Under the pieces are notes generated by a model, which saw nothing but the letters and a program-made list of their open reading frames with translations, ran no database searches and was not told the origin of the DNA. A program made the position numbers and the translations under genes. A stretch of DNA of 64,000 bases, taken from the NCBI RefSeq assembly GCF_008710285.1, contig NZ_VYQF01000009.1:62001-126000 (forward strand), read 5' to 3'. The DNA comes from Ginsengibacter hankyongi (GTDB lineage: Bacteria; Bacteroidota; Bacteroidia; Chitinophagales; Chitinophagaceae). This document shows positions 9,477 to 19,140 of this stretch, in pieces. Numbering within the stretch: the stretch's first letter is position 1; each line of letters opens with the position of its first letter.

Positions 9477-10401
9477 TGTGTAATTTTATTAGATGTGAAT
9501 AATCTGGCAATTTTGGTCTTGTAGACATCCCCTCATTTATGATTTTTAAAATCAATTCTTTTTCCGTGCCCGCTAACCGTAACCGGGGCGGCCTTACGTA
9601 TTCTGAACTTAGCCCGTTTTGTGCAGCAGCCAGTTTAATGTATTGAACAAACTTTGGATGTATATCCAATTCTAACAAAGGAAAGAACCAACGATAAATT
9701 GCCAATGCTTCATCATAATTACCTGTTTTCATAAGCTGGTAGATCGCTACTGTCTCAGCAGGAAAAGCATCTACCAAACCACCGACCCAGCCATCAGCTC
9801 CAAGAGCTAATTCTTCAAATGCAAGAGTATCAACTCCACAAAGGATTTTAAAGCGGTTACCAAAAAGATTTTTCATACGTGTTATATTCGTCACATCTCT
9901 CGTTGATTCTTTCACGGCTTGTATGGAAGGCACATCCGCCAACTCTTCAAACATACTTAACGTCACTTCAATTTTATAGTCATATGGATTATTATATATA
10001 ATTATCGGTAAAGAAGTGGCTTTGACTACCGACTTAAAGTAAGTAACTGTTTCTATTCCATCAGCTTTATACCGCATTGGGGGCAAAAGCATTAAGCCGT
10101 CGGCACCATTTTTTTCGGCATCCTGAGCAGCTTCAATCGCACATTTTGTAGATTGCTCGGCAATATTGATAATAATGGGCACTGGCCTGTTCATCGCTTG
10201 CTTACTTATTTGAAGCAATTCTAATTTTTCGCTGTTCAGTAAGGTACTTGCTTCACCCAATGAGCCGCCGATGACTATTCCATCAATACCGGCATTCAAC
10301 TGCGCATTCAGGTTTTTTTTGAACATGTCAAAATCTATTGAATTGTTGGCATTAAATGGAGTTAACAATGCAGGGTATATACCTTGCCAATTCACAATCA
10401 T
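9460..10401 (-). CDS. DapA/NAL-family class I lyase or deaminase
   Basis: TIM-barrel enzyme of the dihydrodipicolinate synthase/N-acetylneuraminate lyase family, 313 residues from the Met at 10401. That start gives the standard MIVNWQGIYPALLTPF opening; an upstream Met at 10431 would add an atypical tail. The Schiff-base lysine is K164 in IQAVKESTRD, the catalytic tyrosine Y136 in IIIYNNPY, and the carboxylate-binding loop reads GGSLGEAS near residue 45 (GGTGE-like). The paired aldehyde dehydrogenase suggests either pyrroline-4-hydroxy-2-carboxylate deaminase of hydroxyproline breakdown or a 4-deoxy-5-keto/3-deoxy sugar-acid dehydratase; both feed 2-oxoglutarate semialdehyde. The peptide transporter upstream favours the first and the SSS symporter the second. 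I cannot decide from sequence alone. Confidence 0.88.
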   Translation of the reverse strand: MIVNWQGIYPALLTPFNANNSIDFDMFKKNLNAQLNAGIDGIVIGGSLGEASTLLNSEKLELLQISKQAMNRPVPIIINIAEQSTKCAIEAAQDAEKNGADGLMLLPPMRYKADGIETVTYFKSVVKATSLPIIIYNNPYDYKIEVTLSMFEELADVPSIQAVKESTRDVTNITRMKNLFGNRFKILCGVDTLAFEELALGADGWVGGLVDAFPAETVAIYQLMKTGNYDEALAIYRWFFPLLELDIHPKFVQYIKLAAAQNGLSSEYVRPPRLRLAGTEKELILKIINEGMSTRPKLPDYSHLIKLHNVEGV

Positions 10402-10634
10402 GATATAATGTATTTTAAAATTAAAGAACAAACATATCCTATTATCGAAAGAATGCTTTGATATAAAGTATCCGTTTATTTACAGATTTTACCATAGATT
10501 AATATAATGTCAGATGTAAATTCTTTTTAGCGGCCAGAGGTTAAGAAATATCAAAATATTGCATAATACCTTCAAATCGTCAATCCTGAATTTGCAAAGA
10601 AGTATCCTGGTTATTTTGTCGGTAATTGCGAAAT

Positions 10635-12119
10635 TTACTTTACATCCTGCATCCACTTTTTGAGAATTGGGACGAGAAGACACAAAAATATACCGGTCGC
10701 AGCCGCCCATAAAGCGATTTTAAAAAGAATGTTCTCGTAATAAGGCAAGGAAGCAATAGAATTATCCTGAATAGCCCCGGGGACACTCATCATTGCTCCA
10801 ATCTTACTCGCTAAGAATTCCCCTATCGCCGTTGCAAAAAACCAAATACCCATTATTAATGATACAATTTTAACAGGGGATAATTTCGTAATCATTGATA
10901 AACCAATTGGTGAAATACAAAGCTCTCCCGATATGATAAAAAAATAACCTGCAACAAACCACCATAATGGTACTAATCCACTAATTTCATTTGAATGACA
11001 TCCAAACCAAAACACATAGAATCCTAACGCCATAAGTATAAATGAAATGGCAAATTTCAATGGAGTCGACGGCTCCTTTCCTTTTTTATTTAACCACGGC
11101 CATAATTCTGCAAAGAAAAAACTTAAAATAATCACCCAGGCCGGGGGCAAAAAATTATTTACAGATAAAGGTGGAAGATTTACCCCGAGGAATTTCATAT
11201 CTACATTTCTGATAGCAAATAAATTCAGGGAACCGGAGTTCTGTTCATAAAAAGCCCAAAACATGATAGAGAAGATTATCATAATCAAAGCAGCAAAAAG
11301 CTTAAAACGCGAAACAGTATCCATTTTCAGAGCTATATAAATTATATATGCAAGGGAAATAAATCCAAGGCTGAACATGATGTAATCCATCAATTCATAA
11401 GTATTAAACAGGGTGACTATCAGGGGCACTACCAGGAGCGTCCCTCCATAAATTATTAGCTCGGTCGTAATACATCCTAAAAAAATACGGGCGTATAATG
11501 ATTCAGGGTGTGGAGGTAATCCTTTTTGATCCAGTGATTTTTTTCCCACATAAAAAATAAGCAATCCCAGTATCATAAAAATTCCGGCTAACCCAAATCC
11601 ATAATGCCAATTGAGTTTTTGTCCTACATAGCCACACAATAAACCACCAAGGGCTGCGCCGGCATTTATTCCAATATAGAATATAGAAAAACCGCTGTCC
11701 TTTTTAGGATCATTTTTAGCATATAGTGTACCCACGAGGCTTGAAATATTAGGTTTAAAAAACCCATTGCCACATATAATGAAGGCCATTCCATAAAAGA
11801 AACTCCATTTATTTGGTAGTGCCAGAACGAAATGACCAATTGCCATCAATATACCGCCAAACATAATAGATCTGCGATAACCGAGAAAGCGGTCTGCCAT
11901 CAAGCCTCCAAACATGGGCATGGTATAAACCAAGGCAGTATATGAGCCAAGTATAGCATATCCTTTTGGTTCATCAAATTTCAGCTGGGTAACCATGTAT
12001 GCGAGAAGCAAAGCTTTCATTCCGTAAAATGAAAACCTTTCCCACATCTCAGTAAAGAATAAAATGTAGAGTTGTTTTGGGTGCCCAGCCGGCGCTTTTA
12101 ATGCGGTTGCCGAATTCAT
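10635..12119 (-). CDS. POT/PTR-family proton-coupled oligopeptide transporter
   Basis: Inner-membrane transporter of 494 residues with about 12-14 hydrophobic segments. The family signature in helix 1 is intact: TEMWERFSFYG at residues 23-33 (ExxERFxYY type, proton coupling and peptide binding). The second signature region is present as FSIFYIGINAGAALGG. It would import di- and tripeptides with protons. The gene precedes the DapA-like gene by 233 bases on the same strand. With the exported M1 peptidases to the left, this suggests extracellular peptide breakdown followed by uptake, but co-regulation is not shown. The sequence is full length without defects. Confidence 0.93.
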   Translation of the reverse strand: MNSATALKAPAGHPKQLYILFFTEMWERFSFYGMKALLLAYMVTQLKFDEPKGYAILGSYTALVYTMPMFGGLMADRFLGYRRSIMFGGILMAIGHFVLALPNKWSFFYGMAFIICGNGFFKPNISSLVGTLYAKNDPKKDSGFSIFYIGINAGAALGGLLCGYVGQKLNWHYGFGLAGIFMILGLLIFYVGKKSLDQKGLPPHPESLYARIFLGCITTELIIYGGTLLVVPLIVTLFNTYELMDYIMFSLGFISLAYIIYIALKMDTVSRFKLFAALIMIIFSIMFWAFYEQNSGSLNLFAIRNVDMKFLGVNLPPLSVNNFLPPAWVIILSFFFAELWPWLNKKGKEPSTPLKFAISFILMALGFYVFWFGCHSNEISGLVPLWWFVAGYFFIISGELCISPIGLSMITKLSPVKIVSLIMGIWFFATAIGEFLASKIGAMMSVPGAIQDNSIASLPYYENILFKIALWAAATGIFLCLLVPILKKWMQDVK

Positions 12120-12531
12120 GAATAATTTTATTAATTGGGATAATTACGACCGAAGAATTATTGATTAATCTTTCCGAAATACATAGCTAAGAACTACATG
12201 TACGACTTTGGCACTTTTCCGATACTCGTTCTGTAATTCTTCCGTGCAAAATTGGATAGTCATACAGCTTCATAATAAGAGGGTATTAGCCTCATGTTGG
12301 CTTGCCCGGCCTGTTTAAACAGGCCGGTTAGAGCCTTCATGTTATGCTTGATTGCACATGAGAAAAAGATCACAGACAATTACGCCATTTGTAATATCTC
12401 CTTTACTAACGGCTTTTCGTTGCCATCGCAACCGAAAGCAAAGGATAAATTATTGGCTTATTTACGTTTGCTAAATTGAAGCGTATAAAATATTTTAATT
12501 GAAAAAATAAGCTTTCACAATTTTTTTAAGT
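12120..12531. other. Intergenic region upstream of the peptide transporter
   Basis: A 412-base spacer between the decayed GH43 gene and the POT transporter start. It contains a 22-bp perfect palindrome (12306-12327) and an imperfect dyad around CTTTTCGTTG/CAACCGAAAG near 12413-12440. No credible gene is present. Confidence 0.5.
12306..12327. promoter_or_regulatory. Perfect 22-bp GC-flanked palindrome
   Basis: The site consists of CCGGCCTGTTT followed directly by its reverse complement AAACAGGCCGG, with no spacer, 187 bases upstream of the transporter start. The GC-rich arms stand out in an AT-rich spacer. With no loop and no T-run on either side, it is a poor intrinsic terminator, so a binding site for a dimeric regulator is the better guess. 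It could also be a small cruciform or a repetitive element; only a genome search would tell. Confidence 0.45.
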
Positions 12532-13296
12532 TTAATAATTTAAATCAAAGCTATGAGGACTAAACCAAATTCGAATTGCATATATTGATAGATTATAAAC
12601 TGATTTTCTCCTTTTATTAAATAACCGCGTTTCGGGATAAAATTTCGCCTTATAAAAATGAATGTTGCGTTTATCATCAGTAGGTTCTTTTGTATTAAGA
12701 CCATCCAAATTATAAGGGCCATGAGGATTATTTATAATTATCTTTATGGGTATCTCCGCCAGTGAGATCATATCATGATTCAACCTCGATATATAAAATT
12801 CCATACGCCAAAAACGATATAATAATTTCCATTAATCTCAACAATAGCAGGATCGTAAGGATCTGTTGGAGCCGTTCCCGGCTTTATCAATGGATACCCA
12901 ATCGGATCACGCCAGGGACCGCCAGGAGATGGAGCTGTCATTACGCCGATAGCAAGATTATACTGAGAAAGGTACCAATAGAACCGGCCATTTCTTTTTG
13001 CAAAACCGCTTCCCCAGCATTCGTTGTAGGGCCTGCCAATGAAGGTTTCTTCCGGATGCGACGTATATTCCTTTTTCCAGTTCACAAGATCTGGAGAAGA
13101 ATACATAGCCCAATAATTCATTTCAAACCACTTATTGTTAATAGAGCTATCGTGATCGACAACTATATAGGCTTTGCCGTCATAAACATGAATATGTGGA
13201 TCTGTCATTCCTTCTTTAACAGGTAGAATTGGATTTTGACAGATTCCACACATTTGAAATAGTGCGAAAACCAGCATGATAGAAAATTTTTTTCAT
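12532..13296 (-). pseudogene. Decayed GH43 glycosidase
   Basis: Remains of an exported five-bladed beta-propeller glycosidase of family GH43. The readable part has the blade-1 motif MTDPHIHVYDGKAYIV with the expected catalytic-base Asp, and later DPYDPAIVEINGNYY. Three lesions are visible. At the start, ATG at 13294 followed by seven A's is one base out of frame with the rest; removing one base restores the signal peptide MKKFSIMLVFALFQMCGICQ. Near 12795 the frame breaks after FGVWN: the next frame continues with FYISRLNHDMISLAEIP and NNPHGPYNLDGLNTKEPTDD, typical GH43 sequence. After about 12660 the similarity fades and the protein ends early, at roughly 250 residues. Arabinan/xylan-type activity is lost here. 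Sequencing error could explain single frameshifts but not the degenerate 3' end. Confidence 0.8.
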
Positions 13297-13444
13297 ATTT
13301 CATCAATCTTTAAAAGTTCTGTATGGGTAAAGGCAATTGTACACGCTGACTTTAAACTTGAGCACAGGTAAATTTTTAGTTCCGCATTCCCATTACTTGT
13401 ATAGAAAATTCTGTCTTAATTCAATTAATCCTTTAACGAAACTC

Positions 13445-14731
13445 CTATTGGCTTATTACCATATACAAACATGACCTGGATTTCACCAGGTAGCTTATCC
13501 GGTCAGAGAACTTCCCTAAATTCCTTTTTGCATAAACATCTGTTACATTTACTGTTTTGTGAATTCCTAATTCACTTAAATTAAGCTCAATATTTTTAGC
13601 CTGTGAACGGCTTTTATTAAATAATAATAAGGCGACTTTATTATGTCCAAGTTTTTTTGCCCATATTTCTCCATCTCCATTTACTTTAAGTTGTACACCC
13701 TGGCCGGTGGTATCCTGATCAATTGCAATAGCTTCTTTATTTAAAATAATATCCTTCTCGTATTGGGGAACTTTCCTGGGATCGTCTCCCAAAAATAAAG
13801 GTGCAGACATGATCCCCCAAAGTGCAAAGTGAATTTTTTGTTCGTCAGGGGTAAGCCCCTGATCACCGGTCGCGAGCATATCAGGATCGTTCCAATAGCC
13901 GGGTCTTGCATACTTCGCCCATTTATTATTTTCCTCCGCTATGTGCATAACACTTCCGGGAACGGAATCAAAAATTGCTCCTCCATTCACTTTTGCTCCT
14001 ATATCGCCTGTTGTTCTTGACATATTACCTACTTCAGGATTCCAATCCCTGAATTGGTAAGCACTAATACTTAAAACAATATTTCTCCCGCTTTTTTTCA
14101 AAATAGTAGCCCATTTCCGGTAGGTTCTTTCTAACAGCTGCTCGTTCCATCCACCTGAAAACCGACATTTGTCCAGTTTTATAAAATCAATTCCCCAATC
14201 GACGAATTGCTGTATCTGGACTTTCTCATGGCCATAACCACCCACTTTGTCTCCACCACAATCGTTGGTACCGGGTACAGTGTGCAGGCCAAATTTAAAC
14301 CCGTTAGAATGGGCATAATCTGCCAAAACCTTCATTCCATGGGGGAATCTAATGGGATTAGCGAGCAGTTCACCATTTGGTCCCAGTTTATTGTCTCTCC
14401 ACCCCCCGTCCACAACAATATATTCATAGCCGGCATCCCGAAGTCCGTTTCTTGCCATCGCGTCGATTACTTCTCTAATTATCTTCTCATTAATCCCGGT
14501 CTTACCAAACCAATTCCAAGTATTCCATCCCATTGGAGAAGTTGGCGCCAACTCTTGCTGACCCGTTTGAATGCTGCGCTGATCTTTGCCGGATATTATT
14601 AATTCTTTGCCATTTGATTTGGAAAAAGATAGTTGCTGGGCATTTACTTCTCTTGAATTTAAATTCACAAAGAGAAGGCTGGATAAAATAACAACCTCGG
14701 TTTTATTGAACGACCAGAATTTCTTTAACAT
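13445..14731 (-). CDS. GH27 alpha-galactosidase-type glycosidase
   Basis: Exported glycoside hydrolase of family GH27, 428 residues from the Met at 14731, which gives a signal peptide ending near NSREVNAQ; an upstream Met at 14794 is less likely. The TIM-barrel start PMGWNTWNWFG and YIVVDGGW are diagnostic. The nucleophile is D187 in FIKLDKC and the probable acid/base D243 in MSRTTGDI. The conserved WNDPDMLATG follows. A beta-sandwich domain occupies the last 80 residues. GH27 contains alpha-galactosidases and beta-L-arabinopyranosidases, and the sequence does not let me separate them. It probably trims terminal galactose or arabinopyranose from the target glycan in the periplasm. Confidence 0.92.
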   Translation of the reverse strand: MLKKFWSFNKTEVVILSSLLFVNLNSREVNAQQLSFSKSNGKELIISGKDQRSIQTGQQELAPTSPMGWNTWNWFGKTGINEKIIREVIDAMARNGLRDAGYEYIVVDGGWRDNKLGPNGELLANPIRFPHGMKVLADYAHSNGFKFGLHTVPGTNDCGGDKVGGYGHEKVQIQQFVDWGIDFIKLDKCRFSGGWNEQLLERTYRKWATILKKSGRNIVLSISAYQFRDWNPEVGNMSRTTGDIGAKVNGGAIFDSVPGSVMHIAEENNKWAKYARPGYWNDPDMLATGDQGLTPDEQKIHFALWGIMSAPLFLGDDPRKVPQYEKDIILNKEAIAIDQDTTGQGVQLKVNGDGEIWAKKLGHNKVALLLFNKSRSQAKNIELNLSELGIHKTVNVTDVYAKRNLGKFSDRISYLVKSRSCLYMVISQ

Positions 14732-14990
14732 AAGCACGTACATTATTTGTTGATGTAATAAAAAATTTCCTGAACAATACCATTCATCATCCACGCCAGA
14801 GTTCTATGAAACCGATTAGGGGCAATTCTGCGACTTGTTGCACACTCAGGATTCTATTCGCCTAATTATCTAAACCTGTTGAAGCCTTAGGCCTCCAACT
14901 TAAATTCCTATCGAACACCAAAAGAAAAGCCCCGTTGTTTGTCTTTCTATGTTTATCTTATAGCGCCAGGCTTTACCAACAACAATACGT

Positions 14991-16253
14991 TCAGGCCTTT
15001 CCCAATTCACTCAGTGCCCTCACCAACTGATCCAGGTCTCCAGGTGTTGTATAAATATTTGGCGAAATGCGGCAGCCGTGAACGTTTGCACTATCAATGG
15101 CAACGGTATAAATGTTATATTTTTCTATTAGGGCATTAGCAAGGTCTGCTGGCTTCATTCCTTTTATACCAACATTGGCAATGCCACAGGATCGCTCAAT
15201 TTCAACCGGTGTGTTAACGATTATATTGTCCAGGTTTCTCACTTTATCTGTCCAATACCGCTGCAGGTAGCGAAGCCTGGCTTCTTTTCTTTCTGCTCCT
15301 ATCTTTGAGTAATAGTCTAATGCATTTGCGATAGATAAATTGGTATGCATAGGGTTTGTACCTGTATGACCCAGGCGAAGAATATTGTCGTCATCCAGCT
15401 TAGGATTATCCGCAAGCAGTGGCCACAGGTCCGAAATGTTTTCTTTCTTCACATATAAGAACCCACAACCTAGTGGGGCACTTAACCATTTATGCAAACT
15501 CGTGCCGTAATAGTCACAATGCAAATCAGGAATTGAAAAAGTAATATGGGCGAAGGCATGTGCACCATCTACCATCACCTTAACGCCTTTGCTGTGGGCC
15601 ATATCGCAGATCTTTTGAATTGGAAGTATCTGCCCCGTTATATTGATCATATGACACACCATCAGCAATTTTGTTTTTGAAGTGAGGGCATTAGCATATA
15701 AATCCACGATCTCTTCATCTGATGAGGGATGATTAGGAACGGAGATAATTTTATTTACGACTCCATATTTTTTTGATACCAGTTTAAACATATCTATCAT
15801 TGACCCATAATCCTGCTCGGCCATTACGGCTTCATCGCCTTCCTTCCAGTGTGTACCGCCGATAACCAGATCGAGCGACTCAGTAGCATTCCTTGTTATG
15901 TTCAGTTCCTCTTTGGAACAGCCCGTTACCGCCGCTAATTTTGCTGCCATGATATTGTTATCCTTCACTCTGTGATTGCGCATATAATAAGATCCCTGGT
16001 AGTTGACTTCCCTTACATGAGTGATAAAATACTCCAATATTTCTTCAGGCATAAAACAATAATATCCATTTTCAAGGTTGATGTAATCGGGTTTGAGACG
16101 ATACCCTTTGCGAATGCCTTCCCAAAAATCTTCATCAGCTGCTAAAACTTCAGGATGTATTTTCTCGAACTTTTTTATCCATTTATCCAGATGGCTGAAT
16201 GCAGGCGTCATACCGAGTAAGGAAAAGTTTTTTATAAAAGTTCTTTTGTTCAT
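14991..16253 (-). CDS. Exported class V aminotransferase-like PLP enzyme
   Basis: PLP-dependent fold-type I protein of 420 residues, related to class V aminotransferases and isopenicillin-N-epimerase-like enzymes. PLP-binding elements are visible: ITRNATESLD near residue 122, the cofactor Asp in MVDGAHAF (D229) and the Schiff-base lysine K255 in SLHKWLSAPLGCGFLY. The N-terminus NKRTFIKNFSLLG resembles a short Tat-type or atypical signal peptide, suggesting export as a folded holoenzyme; this is inference. The start at 16253 is preferred, since an alternative Met nine bases upstream only adds three residues. It sits between GH27 and GH106 genes on the same strand, unusual company for such an enzyme. 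The substrate is unknown. Confidence 0.85.
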   Translation of the reverse strand: MNKRTFIKNFSLLGMTPAFSHLDKWIKKFEKIHPEVLAADEDFWEGIRKGYRLKPDYINLENGYYCFMPEEILEYFITHVREVNYQGSYYMRNHRVKDNNIMAAKLAAVTGCSKEELNITRNATESLDLVIGGTHWKEGDEAVMAEQDYGSMIDMFKLVSKKYGVVNKIISVPNHPSSDEEIVDLYANALTSKTKLLMVCHMINITGQILPIQKICDMAHSKGVKVMVDGAHAFAHITFSIPDLHCDYYGTSLHKWLSAPLGCGFLYVKKENISDLWPLLADNPKLDDDNILRLGHTGTNPMHTNLSIANALDYYSKIGAERKEARLRYLQRYWTDKVRNLDNIIVNTPVEIERSCGIANVGIKGMKPADLANALIEKYNIYTVAIDSANVHGCRISPNIYTTPGDLDQLVRALSELGKA

Positions 16254-16356
16254 AATTAACATTTAGACTGTAGAAAAATATTTAAGGATGTCGATTATCT
16301 TTTTTTAAAAAGACATATTCTATATCTGTCCATCATTATTTTAATTTAGCGTCTGC

Positions 16357-19098
16357 TTATCGGATCGATTTATATTGAATAGCTTCGATCGTAACTGGCC
16401 CAAACAAACCTGATGGTTGAACGTGATATTTTTCATCTCCAACGGGTGACCTGTCCTGCGTAATATCCGGGACATTGGTTTGACAAAATTTTTTTCCTTT
16501 GGGCAAATTCATATCGCCTGTCAAACGATTCACCCACATATTGGTAATTTTAATTTCAACAATATTTTCACCGGGTTTCAAATAGCTTTTAATATTTAGT
16601 TTAAAAGGATATGTCCATAATATCCCGGAAGATCTTCCATTAACAATTACCTCTGCCACATCCCGCACGTTGCCTAAATCTAAAACAACTAAACTGTCCA
16701 TTTTTATAGTAGCCGAACTGATCGCAATATTCTTTTTATAAGTTGCCGTTCCTGAAAAATATTTAACGCCACTATCCGGATAGTCTGTCCAGGAAATAAG
16801 TGTATCAAGTTTTACTGAATCCGGTGCTCCACGGTGTCTCGGAAATGATAAAGTCCATGGGCCTTTTATCTGTGTAACAGAATTTGATCCAGCTACATAA
16901 TATCCTGGAAGTTGGCGCCGTTGCGAACTGAATATTATAAAACAGGAACCATTGGGTGGCAATTGTAATTTCAGTTTTGCTTTGCCTTCGGATGTTTCTG
17001 AAGTTTTAATCAGATATTGCTGCCTTGTCACAGGATCCCAAAATTCTACCTGTTTACCCGTTGACCTGAATTGACAGTCTTCAACAATATTTTGATCCGT
17101 TTTATTTCTTACAAAATATATATCAGCAATGTCTGTCTTGCGATGAATAAAATCCAGTTTGTCGGCATCACCAGTAAAATCTTTTGCAATGGATAATTTA
17201 CGCAATGCCGCATCTATACTTACATTTACAAGATCAGAACTTATTGAATGTTGTGGTATCGATGAAGAATTTTGTATCAGTACATGGGCACCGCCCGCGA
17301 TCAATCTTTCAATTTTTTTCCATACAGCAATGGGTATGTCTTTTTTATCAGGAATTACAAGCAGCTTATAATTTAAACCATCGGGGAGAATAAGTTTACC
17401 TCTGGAAACAGTCATTCGATTCAATAAAACATCTGTATTGATTAAATCAAAATCATATCCAAAACTCAATCCAATTAATCCAGTCCGATCCGGAGAGCCC
17501 TGTAATTCAGGAAAAAAATGGGGGGCTTTATCTCCATAATAATAAGCGATGTCGGCTACAGATTGCCCCTGCCGAAGCATATAAGAACATCTTGACAAAT
17601 AATCCATAAACGGTTTAGCATCTTCCCACCAGGTTGTGGTAGGATTAATATCAGAACCCGCATGGTAAGCCCTTCCAGGGAAACCAAATTCCGGCCGGGT
17701 ATTAGCAAATGCATGCATGGTAATACTATTCAACCCTTCACAAAAGGCGCGATCAACGTAAGGTTTCAAATCATGAGGCGCATCTTTCCATCTTCTCCAC
17801 GTAGTGAAAGATTCAGCATCTGTCAAATGTAATCCGTAAATATGCGAAGCACTGGCAATTTCCTTGACGAGAAAAATATTGTAGCGATTGCGTATCCAGA
17901 ATTCACCACGGGGAACACTAACATTTCCCAAAGCCTTCAATGCCTCAACCGGGCATGAGTTCCAGATAGGAGGGCCCGGGCCGCCTGCTTCTGCCACTAA
18001 TTGAATCCCATAACGGGCAAGAAATTTTCTTCCTGTGATGTAATGGCTTAAAATAAGTTGGTCACTTACTGTTTTTTTGAATTGTGAAAGAAACTCATCA
18101 TTACCTCCCGGCAAATTCCATCTGGCAAATGCTGGTAAGTATGGTAAAATATCATATCCGTTATGATCATGAAAAATACTGTCCATAGAATCAGTCCATG
18201 AAGTCGCTTCATCCAATTCCATGCTATCAAAAGACAAATAAGTTAAACCCGATTTCTCCGCATTATCCGTTGTAATGCCTAAACGATCAAGCATATATTT
18301 CAAATGCTTTTTGGTTGCATCAGGATCAAGAAAATCTATAAACAGTCCATTGGAATTGGGGCTCGGAACAATTAAATGCTGTCCTGTATTGGAACAAATA
18401 AATCGCAGCAAGGTCCAGTTACCTGTGGGAATTTCCCACTTCAAAATTTTTCCATTAAAGTTTTTATTTAAAATCCGGACATCATTAAGGCTTACTATTT
18501 TTCTATCCTTGTTATCAGGAATTGCCAAGACGGCGACCTCTTTGTAATAAACCGGCCTTCCATTTTTATCTTTCGGGCATTGTGCCGGAACAGATGGAAA
18601 TGGCAAGGTATCTGAAAATAAAAGCGGCCCTTTTACTTTACATTCTGAATAATAGAGCGCCTTTGCAGCCCAACCAGGCTTCACCCATGAGCCACCGGCA
18701 TTCCAGCCACTCGAACCGATCAATCCCATTTTAATGCCCAGTCGTTTTCCTTCTGATAAAGCATATTGGATCGATTTTACAGATTGTTGTCCCAAAAATT
18801 CCGGGCCGGTACCATAAGCTTTTCCAGGATTATACATTGCTGCCACATCCCAGATTTCAGCTCTTCCCATTCCTTTTGCTTTCATCTCTTCAAGGTCATG
18901 TGTAATGGAAGCATTAGTAACATCTCCATTCAGCCAGCACCAGTAAGCGCCTGGTCTGCTTGAACTGGGTGGATGTATAAATTCATCAGAAAGCTTTTGA
19001 AAGTCTTTCGTGATTTTGTTTGGTGCAGGATTCAGCTTTTTTGCAACCGTATAGGAAAGTACGGACAAACTGAATAATATAAAATAAACTGGCTTCAT
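16357..19098 (-). CDS. GH106-family glycosidase (alpha-L-rhamnosidase type), copy 1
   Basis: Exported enzyme of 913 residues with a signal peptide (first 19 residues). The N-terminal barrel carries the GH106 pattern: SSSRPGAYWCWLNGDVTNAS, LEEMKAKGMGRAEIWDV and IGSSGWNAGGSWV within residues 45-145, then LRFICSNTGQHLIVPSPNSNG and an ITMHAFANTRPEFGFPGRAYH-like segment. The C-terminus (about 760-900) is a jelly-roll beta-sandwich, with VLDLGNVRDVAEVIVNGRSSG and VEIKITNMWVNRLTGDM, typical of the domain that completes these enzymes. Known members remove alpha-L-rhamnose from pectins and related glycans. A second member with the same layout lies at 37640-40510. No frame defects are seen. Confidence 0.88.
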   Translation of the reverse strand: MKPVYFILFSLSVLSYTVAKKLNPAPNKITKDFQKLSDEFIHPPSSSRPGAYWCWLNGDVTNASITHDLEEMKAKGMGRAEIWDVAAMYNPGKAYGTGPEFLGQQSVKSIQYALSEGKRLGIKMGLIGSSGWNAGGSWVKPGWAAKALYYSECKVKGPLLFSDTLPFPSVPAQCPKDKNGRPVYYKEVAVLAIPDNKDRKIVSLNDVRILNKNFNGKILKWEIPTGNWTLLRFICSNTGQHLIVPSPNSNGLFIDFLDPDATKKHLKYMLDRLGITTDNAEKSGLTYLSFDSMELDEATSWTDSMDSIFHDHNGYDILPYLPAFARWNLPGGNDEFLSQFKKTVSDQLILSHYITGRKFLARYGIQLVAEAGGPGPPIWNSCPVEALKALGNVSVPRGEFWIRNRYNIFLVKEIASASHIYGLHLTDAESFTTWRRWKDAPHDLKPYVDRAFCEGLNSITMHAFANTRPEFGFPGRAYHAGSDINPTTTWWEDAKPFMDYLSRCSYMLRQGQSVADIAYYYGDKAPHFFPELQGSPDRTGLIGLSFGYDFDLINTDVLLNRMTVSRGKLILPDGLNYKLLVIPDKKDIPIAVWKKIERLIAGGAHVLIQNSSSIPQHSISSDLVNVSIDAALRKLSIAKDFTGDADKLDFIHRKTDIADIYFVRNKTDQNIVEDCQFRSTGKQVEFWDPVTRQQYLIKTSETSEGKAKLKLQLPPNGSCFIIFSSQRRQLPGYYVAGSNSVTQIKGPWTLSFPRHRGAPDSVKLDTLISWTDYPDSGVKYFSGTATYKKNIAISSATIKMDSLVVLDLGNVRDVAEVIVNGRSSGILWTYPFKLNIKSYLKPGENIVEIKITNMWVNRLTGDMNLPKGKKFCQTNVPDITQDRSPVGDEKYHVQPSGLFGPVTIEAIQYKSIR

Positions 19099-19140
19099 AA
19101 TATTTATTTATATATCGTATCGTAGCTGCCTTTGCTGGTG

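Noticed and set aside
12294-12479. Short plus-strand frame around the 22-bp palindrome
   Set aside because: It is 61 codons, starts across the palindrome, resembles no known protein and has low-complexity content; the palindrome explains the region better.
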